64,000 nucleotides of DNA from Camillea tinctor (Eukaryota; Ascomycota; Sordariomycetes; Xylariales; Xylariaceae). Positions 23,561 to 35,126 of the stretch are shown in pieces. The stretch lies in assembly GCA_022578605.1 (NCBI GenBank), contig MU394095.1, positions 186,001-250,000 of the forward strand, written 5' to 3'. The notes under the pieces are model-generated. The model did not search any database, was not told the origin of the DNA, and saw nothing but the letters and a program-made list of their open reading frames with translations. Numbering within the stretch: position 1 is the stretch's first letter; each line of letters opens with the position of its first letter. A program made the position numbers and the translations under genes.

Positions 23561-26500
23561 CTGGAGATGCTTGGGCTAGTTGATGTCGAGCTATCCAACG
23601 CGGAAAAACGAATGATTCGGGTAGGTTGGTCCAAACGGACACCTCGATGATAAAGGGTATGGATGTTCAAATACTCAAGTTCAGAAGACAACAAGGCGAC
23701 GAAATAAATGATCAGTTTGGTAACGGAGCGATCATCAGAGCAGGTGCAGCTGAGGAATATTGACAAACTCGGATGGTTAGCGGCAAGTCAAAGTTATGAC
23801 CTAATGAGTAGTAGGTATGTATCTATTATTCAAGCGCGATTTCCGCCTTCCGAGATGTTTGTGTCTCCTTGGGCGAATACGAGGCGGTCTTGTGACTCTG
23901 TGCGGCAATGACCTAAGTAGTCGACAACGAATGAATGGGCAGACCAACAGATCAACAGACCAACGAATGAGCGAGTGCGAATAACAGCCACAAACAACGA
24001 TGACGGGGCTGAAAGAGCTGAAAAGAAGAACAGATCTATTCGCCTGGTGTCGATCAGTATTGAGTTTGCTGTCTGGGGGATGCTTTATTAAGAACAGTCG
24101 ACCACGCCGGGTAGCCCTGCTGCGAGGAGGAACCCGATATATCTTGCAGAGGAACCTGTGGGACCGTTGTGCGCCTCTTGTTCACTTGTCCTTCTCTGGC
24201 TGCTCAAGATCGGGAATTCGTAGGGTCGCGAAATCTGGTCCCCGAATTATGCGATGCTGAGATGCAGGCGTAGGTGCAGGTGCAGGCCAAGGTATTAATT
24301 AGCGAACCGTGGTAAGGTGAGAGTCTAGAAGCTCGGTACGTGATGGCGACAAGTGAATATAGCCGCCAACGAGTCACACTCCACTTCTGAGCGAGGGGAC
24401 AGGATCGATAGGTCCAAAGAAAAGAAAGCACTCAGAGAGAAGAGACGGGACGACAAGTCAACGAGAGCCTTGCGATGGAGAGGAAAGACAAATATTGAAC
24501 GATAGGGGAAACTGTGTACTCGATCAGAGGGGGACGGGGTCTTTTCTTTCTATGCTTAGACAACACAACAGAATAATATATCATAGCATAGACTAACTAG
24601 ATCCAACCCACCTCAGGATAGACGGGTGCTGGATAGGTAAGCTTAGGTACACAGGTACGTAGTAGGTACGTAGGCTTTCGTGTGGCTACCCCTTATACAG
24701 GATCGTAATAAGAGCAGAGACATCATCGATATAGTAAGCAATAGTTTCGTCTGTTTAGGGGGTGGGATATTCCCAACTCAGCTCAAACAAGTAGGATTGG
24801 GAAATGTGATATCGTGAGCACATGTGAGCATATCCGTGGAAAAGCCATGTTATGTTTAGATCGTGTTCGCGCATGGTAGGACTGGGATCTACGGCTGGGG
24901 CAGTCATTTACTCGCTTTCTCTCTCTCCCTCTCTCTCCCTCTTCCTTTCTCTGCCCGCATTCTAAAAAAGGTCTGACACCTACCTACGCACATGGCCGGA
25001 ATGATGGGTGGAACGTAACCAACCGGTTGATAGTGACAAGGGCATAAGTGATACGATGTAAGTGTTACATGGGCGCTGCAGGTCGCCGATGGTGTGGCCT
25101 AGCTAGACTTACTTGTCACTAAACGCCCTTTTACCCGGGGGTAAAAGAAATGGCGTTAGTTGGACCAAGGCTGTCCGTGTTGAAGCTATGTTTAAACACA
25201 AAAAAAAAACAAAGAGCCTTAGGGCACCAGATCCCTAATAACAAAACTGGTGTAACATGCCAATAAGTCCAACGATGCTTGCAGAAAGGTACCCTGATCA
25301 TGCGACGATGGCTTCACCCTTACATCCACCGCGGAGTGGGAACACGAAAGGAAGCATTAGCTGCTTGGCTTTTGAGCTCTAGCTGCTGCAAGAACCGCTA
25401 ACGTCATGCAGCAAAGTTGTAGCTGATGGGGTCGCTTGTGTGTTCTTTCTATAAATGCTACCAGTAGGATCTGAGTGTCCCGGGGCGCGAGGCACTACGA
25501 GGGGGTCCGGGCTTGAGAATATGTGGTTAGATACTACTGTCGATGTTGCCGCTGCTATTACCGCTGCTGTTATTGTTGTTGTTACTGAGAGGCACGGGCA
25601 TGTCGTCTAACAACCACTGGTGCAGAGGATGTGATAAAGTCGGAAAGAAAAAAAAAGGAAAGAAAAGACGGAAAGGGAAAAAGAAAAAGGAAAAGAAAAG
25701 CAATGATTAGCGTGATCGACCCGCCTTGCCGATCGTACCGATTCAAAAGCAAACTATGCTATAATAAACCTCTAATAACGGTTGACTTACATGATGTTAC
25801 CTTGTCTATAAGACCAAATATGTATGTCGTTGCCGGAGAATTAGCCAAAACGTGCTCTCAGGGACTGCCTGCAACTCAATATTATTACCCCAATCTCATC
25901 AATCGCTTTACGAAAGGGATCATGGGAAATATCGAAACCCCATTTATATAATTAGGTAGGTACCATTCGCAAAGACGATAATTCAACACCGTGAAGATCT
26001 TTGTGCACCCGCCGCCGAAATCCACCGAATCCACCTAACCTCCCCCCCTATGGAGACACACGGTTAGAGAGTTCTAAATAGTGTGCGGCTTATAAAACAA
26101 CAAGAAAAAATTGCTTCTTCCAAGCGGACCGACCAGATCTCTTGGCACCGCGGCTCGAGCATTGGGAAAGGATTTACGTTGGTCACTTTATCTGACAATC
26201 CCCCTATTTCAAGGGACCTCATCTTGTTCCGGGATCTTTTTTCATCCCGCTCAGATCCTCCCGTCTCACTCTCTACTATTCCCCGAGACCACAAGTGGAT
26301 GGGAGATTTGCTGTCCCTAGCTTCTACTTCGCAATCCTCAATCTCCCCTGAAGGACGACGGCAACTGTAAATAGTGCAGGTCGCCCACAGCGATGTCTGA
26401 TGTCGTCCACAACGCCACGGTAGACTGCCGTGAATCCCATTCCGCTATTGAAGCTAATACGAGACGCTTAACATAGTTCTTTGCCCGCTAACCTTCTGCT

Positions 26501-28187
26501 GCACCCCTGAACTGCTTTGTACAATACCTAAATAGAGTTACCCATCCACCAGGAACATCGATATAAGGCTCCTAGTGGCTTTCAGCCTATAAACTAGTCC
26601 CGGGACTAGTTTTAGTTCTACCCAAGGGCTCTTCTCTATCTTCTTGTGACCACCACTCATAACCATTATCATGGCCATGAATGGAACTTATCACGGCAGC
26701 ATGTGGTACGTGGTATAAGGTAACGGGCTGGGCTAAATCCACCATAGATTTGGCTGATCCAGTACGGACGCCGAAAATCCTCTAGACTGACAATCGACAT
26801 GCATCTAGCTGCTGAAGTGCACAAATCACTGTTTGGGGTCCAGGAGCCTCAGGTCCCAGCAGATTCATATGAGGCGTATTCCTACGGGGATGGATTGCGC
26901 ATATGGAACTACGCATTACACGGCAATCATTTTATTGATGTATTGTCCTTACGAATGTTCGTGTTCAATCTTATATTGCGCAAGTGAGTACGTAGGTGGG
27001 TAAGAAAGTAAATGATATCTGTCGGTCGAGTGATGTTCTGGTTAATGGACGGATTGACAAGTAGCTGACACTAACACAATGTAATATCTTAGATCATACA
27101 GAAGCACCGAGTATACATTTTCGTATAAGTGAGACCGCCATTAAAAAATCTGATGCCCGACACGGATCTCTCGGAAATTCTGCGCTTCTCGACAAATCTA
27201 TAATATGGCCTTTTCCGAACGTTCAAATAGGCAAGTATATGGAGCGGACTTCCACTAAGGTTCTTCCTGCGTCATTCTTCACCTACACGCTGGTCTACTT
27301 GCTAACATTCTTATGCCCAATACTATCCTCTCTCTCTCTCTCTCTTGCTGTGCCGATACCATAAGCATGCCGATGTACCTAGTCATGCTCCGTATAGAGT
27401 ATAGACGCTCCTTGGTAACTGCAGATTGGCCGGTATGCTGGTTTAATACAACATCATGAGCTGCCTAGAACATATATGGGTTAAGAGAGTCAGTCTCGGC
27501 ATGGATACCTCCGAGCACCTGTCCTTCTCATCAATTTAGTACTCCTCTCTGTCAGGTGTTGATGAAATCGATATTTAGGGACAACAATTATCCCCAAACC
27601 GTTATGACAGGTCGTTTCGAATACACAATGATCGGCCTAAACCAACATATACACGAGACAAGTAGTAGGCATAGAATTTATGATGACACCCCCAAAAATG
27701 TATCCACTCTGATGTTGAAAATATGGCTCAGGGTATATCTTGATAGATGTTGGCTGTTGGTATTTGCTCTGCTTACATCTCAGTCAGATATGCCATCCTT
27801 CAGGCGGGTTACGCACCTGGCTGCAACCAATAACGCGCGGGGACAACTCTGAATATATAACCACATGACGCCTGAGATCATCGAAGATATACTAACTGTG
27901 CAATATATCGCGAAGTATATAAAATTGATAGGTAATGGTTAGAATGGGTTTTAGACGACGTGCCTGATTATTGCATGTTTGACTCCCTCGAATGCGCTAA
28001 TCATATGCATCAATCCGAAGCCGATCTACGTCCGATTGAGAAAACTTTCATAGAGAATGTATAAGAATGAGCTAGTACCAGACACACTAGGGAGTCATAC
28101 GAAGAACAACAAGAGGGCCAGGAACCGAGAGAGAAACAAAAACCTACTGTTATTCTCACCCGATCGCTAACAGATACCAACCAAAAA
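23561..28187. other. Gene-poor intergenic region (4.6 kb)
   Basis: The second longest gene-free span. I find no open frame with family likeness or codon character. It contains an A/G-rich block at 25646..25700, a GCTGTT-type triplet repeat at about 25549..25586, and a CT-dinucleotide run at 27327..27345. The left part is probably the leader and promoter of the gene ending at 22362, and the right part the promoter of purU. Confidence 0.55.
27327..27345. repeat. (CT)n microsatellite
   Basis: Nine CT units in non-coding DNA. Confidence 0.9.
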
Positions 28188-29039
28188 ATGGCAGCTAATG
28201 ACCATATTCTTACGCTTTCATGTCCTGACAAGCCAGGTATCGTCCATGCGGTGACGGGCATGTTAGCGAGCCACGGACTTAACATCCTAGACCTCCAGCA
28301 GTTCTCGGACAGGACGTCTCAGAATTTCTTCATGAGAGTGCACTTCGGCCATGCCGAATCGACGTCTAATCTTAACGAGCCTTTGAAGAATCTATCGACG
28401 GAGATGCAGATGACTGGATATGATCTGCGACCCGCGAGTCAGAAGCCCAGGGTGCTCATCATGGTGTCGAAGATCGGACACTGCCTGAACGATCTCCTAT
28501 TTAGGACCAAGACCAACCAATTAGGCATCGAAATTCCTCTAATTGTGTCCAATCACCCGGAATTCAAGCCCTTGGCCGAGAGCTACGGCATTGAGTTCCA
28601 CCATCTGCCTGTTACGAAGGACACCAAGCTCGAGCAGGAGAAGCAGATCCTGGACCTTATCAAGAAGAACAACATCGAACTTGTGGTTCTAGCACGGTAT
28701 ATGCAAGTTCTAAGTCCCGGCCTGTGCGAGGCGATGAGCGGCAAGATTATCAACATCCACCACAGCTTCCTGCCATCGTTCAAGGGAGCAAAGCCGTACC
28801 ATCAGGCGTACGACCGCGGGGTCAAGATCATCGGTGCTACGGCGCACTTCGTCACCGCAGACCTCGACGAGGGTCCTATTATCGAGCAGAGGATCGCTCG
28901 AGTCGACCACAGCATGAACCCTAAAGAGCTAGTTGAGGAGGGCAGCAACGTCGAGAGTCAGGTGCTTGCAGCAGCAGTTAAATGGTGGAGTGAGAAGAGG
29001 GTGTTCCTTAATGGGCACAAGACTGTGGTTTTCAACTAG
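28188..29039 (+). CDS. purU: Formyltetrahydrofolate deformylase (PurU)
   Basis: Hydrolyses 10-formyl-tetrahydrofolate to formate and tetrahydrofolate, balancing the one-carbon pool. It is a single exon of 283 residues, the normal length. An N-terminal ACT domain (residues ~6-80: LTLSCPDKPGIVHAVTGML, HGLNILDLQQFSDR) is followed by a formyltransferase-fold domain from ~88 (PRVLIMVSKIGHCLNDLLFR). The active-site segments are IINIHHSFLPSFKGAKPYH, with N189 and H191, and TADLDEGPIIEQ, with D225/D227. It ends GHKTVVFN, as in bacterial PurU. The absence of introns and the bacterial-type architecture may reflect ancient bacterial origin, though such genes are known across filamentous fungi. Genes for glycinamide ribonucleotide formyltransferase lack the ACT domain. 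Confidence 0.95.
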   Translation: MAANDHILTLSCPDKPGIVHAVTGMLASHGLNILDLQQFSDRTSQNFFMRVHFGHAESTSNLNEPLKNLSTEMQMTGYDLRPASQKPRVLIMVSKIGHCLNDLLFRTKTNQLGIEIPLIVSNHPEFKPLAESYGIEFHHLPVTKDTKLEQEKQILDLIKKNNIELVVLARYMQVLSPGLCEAMSGKIINIHHSFLPSFKGAKPYHQAYDRGVKIIGATAHFVTADLDEGPIIEQRIARVDHSMNPKELVEEGSNVESQVLAAAVKWWSEKRVFLNGHKTVVFN

Positions 29040-29121
29040 ACCACAAATGGGAAGATAGGAAAGAGAAATTTAAAATTACGAATTCAAGAGCAATTATCAG
29101 AATTGTTTTTTTTCTAACATA

Positions 29122-29137
29122 CTCTAGGTACCTAGAG
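29122..29137. repeat. 16-bp perfect palindrome downstream of purU
   Basis: CTCTAGGTACCTAGAG reads the same on both strands and lies 83 bp after the purU stop codon. It could form a hairpin in the transcript. Confidence 0.7.
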
Positions 29138-31295
29138 ATATACATATATATATCTGTACCTATCTATATATCTCACTTGGCGTAGTCTATCCGTAAAGGG
29201 GCCCGCCACCTACCACCCCCTCGGGCTTAAAGCCTCACTGACCACATCTTATACGCATATGCGTACTATCATACTAGGTGTGCAGTGAGCATAAAAGATA
29301 ACAACCCACCTGATTGAGTCGAATACTTAGTGACCCAGTTTACCTGATAAGAAATGTATGTTACATACCTGGATATGCCGAATAGAGGAATAGAGAAAGC
29401 TTCTCATTGGGTAGCCATAAAACGGGTAGAGGTTATGTACCTACGTACATACAATTACACACACTAGAAGTATTAGATATCCCGGTCTCAGCGCATTCGA
29501 GATAAAACTTTCAGCTCGTCATCACCAAGAAAGCTGCCTACATTCCATGGATTTAAATAACACAGACCTAAGCAAAACCAGCCTGCAAAGAGACCCAACC
29601 TATCGCTACATTTGTCGTTATCGACCAGGCATTTTTAACCGAGTAGTAGTAATAGTAGTAAGCCTACATATTCGCGCAACCCAACGCTCTTTCACTAACA
29701 CATGCACACGTACATTCTTTAATTTTCTGCATTCTTGGGCATCTATTGACGACTTGAGGGGATTTGCTACCTCTCCCGGTAGCGGCCAACTATATTCACT
29801 GAATAATAAATAGTTTTTGAAAATCGGGTTTCCCCCCAGGATAATTGAGGGAGGGTTGTATGAGGGATTAGTGGCGAAAGAAGAAAAATCGTAACGTCTA
29901 AATTCGAAGGATCAATTTATTGGAGGGCTGTGCTGGTTAGGGTGTGTTTATTGAAGTTGAATGCATCCCAATTAACTGGAGTAAGAGTGGCAGTATAGCC
30001 GAGGCCAGATCCCACCATAATGTAGGTACCTAAGCAGCTAAGCTGCTATGTATGCATTGAATTACGGCACATCGATCGAGGCATGTGAGTCTCAAATTTA
30101 ATGACAATTGTGGGTTGCTAATCAGAACGAGCCCCCGCTTAGATATATCCTACTAGCTAATGGGTATATCTTCAATTACATCAGTGTAGTGTAGGTATGA
30201 ATGTAGTAGCATGGATATAGCATATGTTCATAAAAGACCCAAGTACCTGGCATATATAGGTACAAGCTTACTAAAGTGTACATATGTCCACTTTGCTCCT
30301 GAGTATAATAACACATACCACCCCTGGACACTGTACACTTACATGTACATGTATAAAGCCAAGGCGAGCAATCAGAGCTGAGGACTGGAAACGGCGTATT
30401 ATAGTGTAGGTATATGTAAGTAAACATAAGGTACCATTACCCTACATGGAGTACATGTAATCACTCAGGGGGCTTCATCTACTACACCGCAAAGTTACAG
30501 CCTGTACTATGTCACTCCCTGCATGAGATTGTTGAATTTGTCAATAACCTTCCCCTCTCTTGGACCCTTCCCCTGAAATTCGGGTCCATCGGCATGCGAG
30601 AAAGGAATTCGGGAGCGAGAAGACGGAGGGCAAATTATGAATAGGGTAAAAAAAAAACTAATAAAAAAAAAACCTTCATCGGACATAAATTTATTATAGT
30701 TTTTTTTTATGAGATAAAAAATAATAATAAGGGTAACTAGTGCAATGCAGGCACCAAATTTCTTACTCGGTTGGGTTTCTGATCTACTCAGATGTGTGCT
30801 GTCAAAGATTTCTCAAACTGGTCGCAGCCGCCAAAGACCGATACCCCGAAGGAAGGGAGATCTCCCCACATAAACAGGAGCAGATTCACGAATCAGCAGA
30901 CAGTCAGCCGAGAGTTTTTACCTAGAATGGGCACACTAGCACAACTGGAAGCGCACGCACCCGGGCGTAAAGTTGTGTCGCACCGCCCGTCTGGCGCCGC
31001 TCACGACCTGATTTGTCTAACCACCCAGGCTGCTAGGCCATTTCCAGCGGCTTTGCAGTGCTGCCCGGGCCAAGCTAGTAGGGACCTCCCCACTTTCTTT
31101 TTTATTCCCAACCCAAGCCAGGCGAAGCCCTGCCGATGAATGGCGTAAATTGAAATCCTTGGAATCTGCGCTTTGAATCCGGGACTTACTAAAAGTCATC
31201 ATCGACCGACCACCATCAGACAAGGTCTGGTCCCCTTTGTTTTCTTTACAAACTCTGCTCTGCGATTCGATCCGGCTTTAACTTCGTACATCAAT

Positions 31296-31334
31296 ACACA
31301 CACACACACATACATACATACATACATACATACA
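31296..31334. repeat. (AC)n(ATAC)n compound microsatellite
   Basis: AC repeats pass directly into ATAC repeats in the probable 5' leader of the gene at 31508. Confidence 0.92.
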
Positions 31335-31507
31335 ACAACACCTCACACCACATCCGAGTATTAACAACACAATCGCATTGATCGATCCACCTGAAATTGA
31401 ATTAGAAGCATTCCATCCCATTTCCACCAACCACCCCTCCTAGTCCTAGGAACCAATCGATAGGTGGTTATCTCTTATCCGTTCTTCCGCAACACCCGAA
31501 CCCGACC

Positions 31508-32445
31508 ATGCCGATTATTCGCAACCCTTTTGCCAGGCGCTTCGGCACTGATGTCAGCGATGAGAACGTTCGACCTGGCACGCTAGTTTCCAAAGACTCT
31601 TCCAGTGGATTTGAGAGGGTCGACACTGTTGGGTCGAAAGGCGTATCCGCGTGGAGTATCCGCAGCGGTCGAAGTGATGACAATGGCGACTACAAGATGA
31701 GTGGTGAGTCTACACTTGGTCTAACCCAACCATGCAAATGATAGCCCTGAGAAGCTAATTATTCCTCAATGCGTAGTCGTCAATGACAGTGGAGTCTATC
31801 TTCCGGTATGAATAGCTACTACATTATGCCTTGACCTTATTAGGACGCCTTGCTTACTTAACTGCCCAATTCTAGCCCTCGCCTATTGATGAGAAGGGTT
31901 TGTGGCCGAGACGACCTGCTGCCTCTCGGAGTTCTATGGACACTCGTAGCAGCATTGGTGATATTGAGCACTTCTCTATTTCCCGCGAGTCATTTGACTC
32001 TTATCGCCGTTCATTTGTAAGTTAGCTCGTAGTCTCCGGTTGCCGCATTATCGCCACTCCCGACTGACGTCGGAATGGTAAACAGGATATCACAGCAAGA
32101 TCGCCGGTCGTCGTCTTTGACCAGCCGCGCCAAAGCCTCGATTCTGCTTGTTTCTCTCGGATCCCAAGAACTTCTGTGCGCGACAGGTCTTTCGACCGAG
32201 CGCCCCCGACGCCTGAAGAGACTTTCGAGGATGTCGGGTTGAACGATGAACACAAGCAAAACCAGTCGAAGAAGCGGGGTTTCTTTGCCAAGTTCTCCGA
32301 GTCGCAAGAGCCTAGCAACCACGCACAAGGAATGTCTCGGTTCATTCCCGGGCGCAAGCGGGCGCAGAGCGGCCAAGGGGCGGAATTAAACCCTATTGAG
32401 CGGCCAAAGTCATCTCAATCTACAGAAGGACAGGAGATGCAGTAA
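31508..32445 (+). CDS. Fungal hypothetical protein, Ser/Arg-rich, four exons
   Basis: Not a family I recognise. Exons are 31508..31703, 31777..31805, 31876..32016 and 32086..32445, giving 241 residues. Each junction has good GT..AG ends and keeps the frame: KMS-VVNDSGVYLP-PSPIDEKGLW and SYRRSF-DITARSPVVVF. The second exon is only 29 nt. The N-terminus MPIIRNPFARRFG is basic. The rest is rich in Ser, Arg, Pro and Asp, with many possible phosphorylation contexts (RSSMDTRSS, RRSFD, RQSLDS), no transmembrane segment and no enzyme motif. It is probably a disordered regulatory or adaptor protein. Gene structure is well supported; function is open. Confidence 0.77.
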
Positions 32446-33405
32446 AGCCTTTTCGGACAGAGACGATGGATGAGATTATGGGTGGAATATTTATGAATGC
32501 ATGATTTTTCAAAGGCGTATGGTTTAATATGGGATTTGGGAAAGCAGGGGGCATTATGATATCTGAGCAATCGTTGGCCCCCTTTTGTGCATAGACAGGT
32601 GTTATGTTCAGTCGCTCGCTCTGCTGTATAAGTTACGGGCTGATAGATGATCCCTGGAGGTCAGTGGGACGTCTTGGGTTAAGTATCGCCTTGGAGGTTT
32701 GACTATTTAAAAGTCCCTCTAGTCGGCGCATAATGGTAATGGTGATGATATAAGGGAAAGGAAGTAATATAGGCTTACCTACCTTAGCATCGGGGATCTA
32801 ACACCTCGTGCAATCAACATAGCATATATACCATTGACTTCAAGTCAGTTTACTTTACCAAAAGAAGAGTCAACGAGTTTAAGTGATCTGCTTATTGATT
32901 ACTGGGCGCACTTTACTCAGTCCATGCCCTATTACTATTATGTAGAATAAAACTTCAGAATAGACGTTAATGTTTATTGGCATTAGAGTAGGTAGGTAAT
33001 TAAGCAACAGCTAACTCTATTATGAAACCCTTCAAACGTACAATTAACCTTCAGCTCATGGCATTTAAGGTCGCGCTTTGGCCAACGATCACCAAGTTGG
33101 ATCGTGGAATGTATCAGCTTCCGATAATCAAGTGCCCCACGGTGACGTTACTGATGCCAAGCTAAATCCACACACACCACAACGCTAAATAATCTCCAGT
33201 CGATCTTATCGGTATTATCGATTAATTATTTTTCACCCACCTCGTTTCTACAATCCCCCCTCTAAACATCAACCTTTTTTTTTGGCCTTTGTATTGGCCT
33301 GGCGTCTTCTTTTTCAAGCCTCGATCCATCCTCTTTCCTTGAATTCCTTGCGCATCAGAAGTACGACTTACTTCTGGACAAATATTTAAGGCACTGGGAA
33401 AAATA
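32446..33405. other. Intergenic region before ACL4
   Basis: A 960-bp stretch with no gene seen. It holds the 3' flank of the preceding gene and the ACL4 upstream region, with a short T-run at 33272..33281. Confidence 0.6.
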
Positions 33406-34638
33406 ATGGCACCTAGGCGACCAGATAAGAAGTCAAAAAGGCGGGACAAAACCGCCATCTCCAGAGCCGCTGGCGGGGGTGTTGGTAGTGATGGTAGCGA
33501 TTCCAAGCCAGTCTCCCCGCAAGTCCTCGTCAAGGCCGCCGAATATCATATGCAAGAGGGCAACGTTAAGGATGCTACAAAGCTCGCGGAGAAAGCGCTC
33601 GACCAAAGCGCAGCAGAGAGCGACGATGCACTGTCGGCACTCAACCTACTGGGACAGATCAGCTTGGAAACAGGCGAATTCGAAGCGGCGCGGGCCTACT
33701 TCTTACGGGCAGTTGCTATCGACGAGGACGGATCGCGTGACGAGAGCATAGGTGGTGGACCCGAGAAGTTCCTGTGCTTGGCGCAGCTGAGTGAGGAGGG
33801 CGGCAAGGACAGCGTCGCATGGTTCGAGAAGGGTGTCGTGGCGCTAAAGGGGCGGATCAGTGCGCTCGAGGATGCTACGAAAGCGGGAGGGCTGTCGGCA
33901 CGGCGGCGGAACGGAAACAGCAATAGACAAAATGGCAACGGAGATGATGACGAACGGGCGATGCACCTCGTGGACCTCAAGAAAAAGCTCGCCATGACGC
34001 TGTGCTCCGTCGTTGAGGTCTACATGACAGATCTCTCGTGGGAGGAGGACGCCGAGAAGCGGTGCGAAGCCCTGACCACGGAGGCAACTATGGTCGCGCC
34101 CGACTTCGCCGAGACGTGGCAGACACTGGCGAACGTGCGCATCTCCCAGTCGCGAACCGAAGATGCGAAGGCGGCGCTGACACGCAGCCTCGACCTGTGG
34201 AAGGATCTGCCCCCTGAAGACCCGTCCGTGCCCGACTTCCCGAGCCGTGTCGCCCTTGCGCGCCTGTTGATAGAGGTCGAGATGGACCAGGAGGCCATCG
34301 AGGTGCTCGAGCGGCTCGTCAGCGACGATGACCAGAGCGTCGAGGTGTGGTACTTAGGCGGCTGGGGCCTGTACGTCATGGGCGAGAAGCAGCGGACGGC
34401 GGAGAAAGGGGCCGTCGAGGAGGACGAATGGAAGACGACGTGGATATCGAGTCGCGTGTGGCTGAACCAGTGCCTTCACCTGTACAAACTACAAGAATAC
34501 GAGGACGAGCGGTTGGGAGAACATGCCCGCGAACTGCTTTCTGCGATCGCCAAAGAACTTGGGGAGGCGCCCGAAGGGGCGGAGGACGAAGAGGATGAGT
34601 GGGAGGATGCGGGCAGCGATGAAGAGATGAAGGATTAA
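33406..34638 (+). CDS. acl4: TPR-repeat assembly chaperone of ribosomal protein L4 (Acl4)
   Basis: Dedicated chaperone that captures nascent Rpl4/uL4 and escorts it to pre-60S particles in the nucleus. Single exon of 410 residues (yeast Acl4 387). A Lys/Arg-rich start (MAPRRPDKKSKRRDK) is followed by TPR helices: VLVKAAEYHMQEGNVKDATK, ALNLLGQISLETGEFEAARA, ETWQTLANVRISQSRTEDAK, RVALARLLIEVEMDQEAIEV, and VWYLGGWGLYVMGEK. The C-terminus is strongly acidic (EGAEDEEDEWEDAGSDEEMKD), as expected for a basic r-protein chaperone. A low-complexity Asn/Gly insert lies near residues 165-187. It is convergent with GIR2. A generic TPR protein is the alternative. Confidence 0.83.
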   Translation: MAPRRPDKKSKRRDKTAISRAAGGGVGSDGSDSKPVSPQVLVKAAEYHMQEGNVKDATKLAEKALDQSAAESDDALSALNLLGQISLETGEFEAARAYFLRAVAIDEDGSRDESIGGGPEKFLCLAQLSEEGGKDSVAWFEKGVVALKGRISALEDATKAGGLSARRRNGNSNRQNGNGDDDERAMHLVDLKKKLAMTLCSVVEVYMTDLSWEEDAEKRCEALTTEATMVAPDFAETWQTLANVRISQSRTEDAKAALTRSLDLWKDLPPEDPSVPDFPSRVALARLLIEVEMDQEAIEVLERLVSDDDQSVEVWYLGGWGLYVMGEKQRTAEKGAVEEDEWKTTWISSRVWLNQCLHLYKLQEYEDERLGEHARELLSAIAKELGEAPEGAEDEEDEWEDAGSDEEMKD

Positions 34639-35126
34639 AATATGCCTAGTTACTATCTACCTACCTATGGGTTAAGTAGTTTTGCGTGGAAAACTTTGCG
34701 CATTTTTACTGGGGATTAGACGGTAGAACGGAATGATACCACGATGTTTGTCTCCGGCATGGGAAACGGCGTTCATAGGAAAGGGGGATCTGAAAACAAA
34801 ATAGTGAAAATGGGGGCTGGTGACTTTTGCTTTTTTTCTTCTTCTTTTCCTTCAAGTATAGAAGATCGATGAGGACTGTAGTAAGCGGTATCTACATATG
34901 CATACAGTCGCAGAACATAGCACTCTTTTCTTCTACAGCACGACACTCTTGAGACCTTACGTCCCTGAAATCGTCAAACTCGAAATACACCATGCAAATG
35001 CTAATTTCGTAATGGATCTCATAATATAGTAGTTAGACAATGCCCCCCTTTTCTGTTCTCGTTATGTAAGTAGGTAGCTTGTATAAACGTCGGTCGATAC
35101 GTAACACCCCAGAGCTTCCTGTACCC
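34639..35126. other. 3' flanks between convergent ACL4 and GIR2
   Basis: A 488-bp stretch with a T/C-rich segment at about 34830..34855. Nothing else is recognised. Confidence 0.6.

Larger units (their letters stand above)
29040..31507. other. Gene-poor intergenic region (2.5 kb)
   Basis: No gene recognised. It contains a 16-bp palindrome at 29122..29137, an A/T-tract inverted repeat at 30661..30710, and an (AC)n(ATAC)n microsatellite at 31296..31334 in the probable leader of the next gene. Confidence 0.6.

Noticed and set aside
23561..23642. Longer unspliced N-terminus of the 22.4 kb membrane gene
   Set aside because: Splicing 23506-23445 gives a far more protein-like N-terminus from ATG 23560. 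The longer frame crosses a clear intron.
26083..26370. Overlapping ~95-codon frames on both strands in the 4.6-kb gap
   Set aside because: No likeness to known proteins and both strands are equally open, so chance is the simpler explanation.
26799..26987. 62-codon frame starting MHLAAEVHKSLFG
   Set aside because: Protein-like in its first half but too short, with no homology I can recall and no joinable exon found.
31141..31200. Possible tRNA (TTTGAATCC-like T-arm)
   Set aside because: No matching A box, anticodon arm or acceptor pairing could be drawn.
31296..31334. Possible CRISPR-like regular repeat
   Set aside because: It is a simple AC/ATAC microsatellite without spacers. No CRISPR array would be expected in a fungal nucleus.
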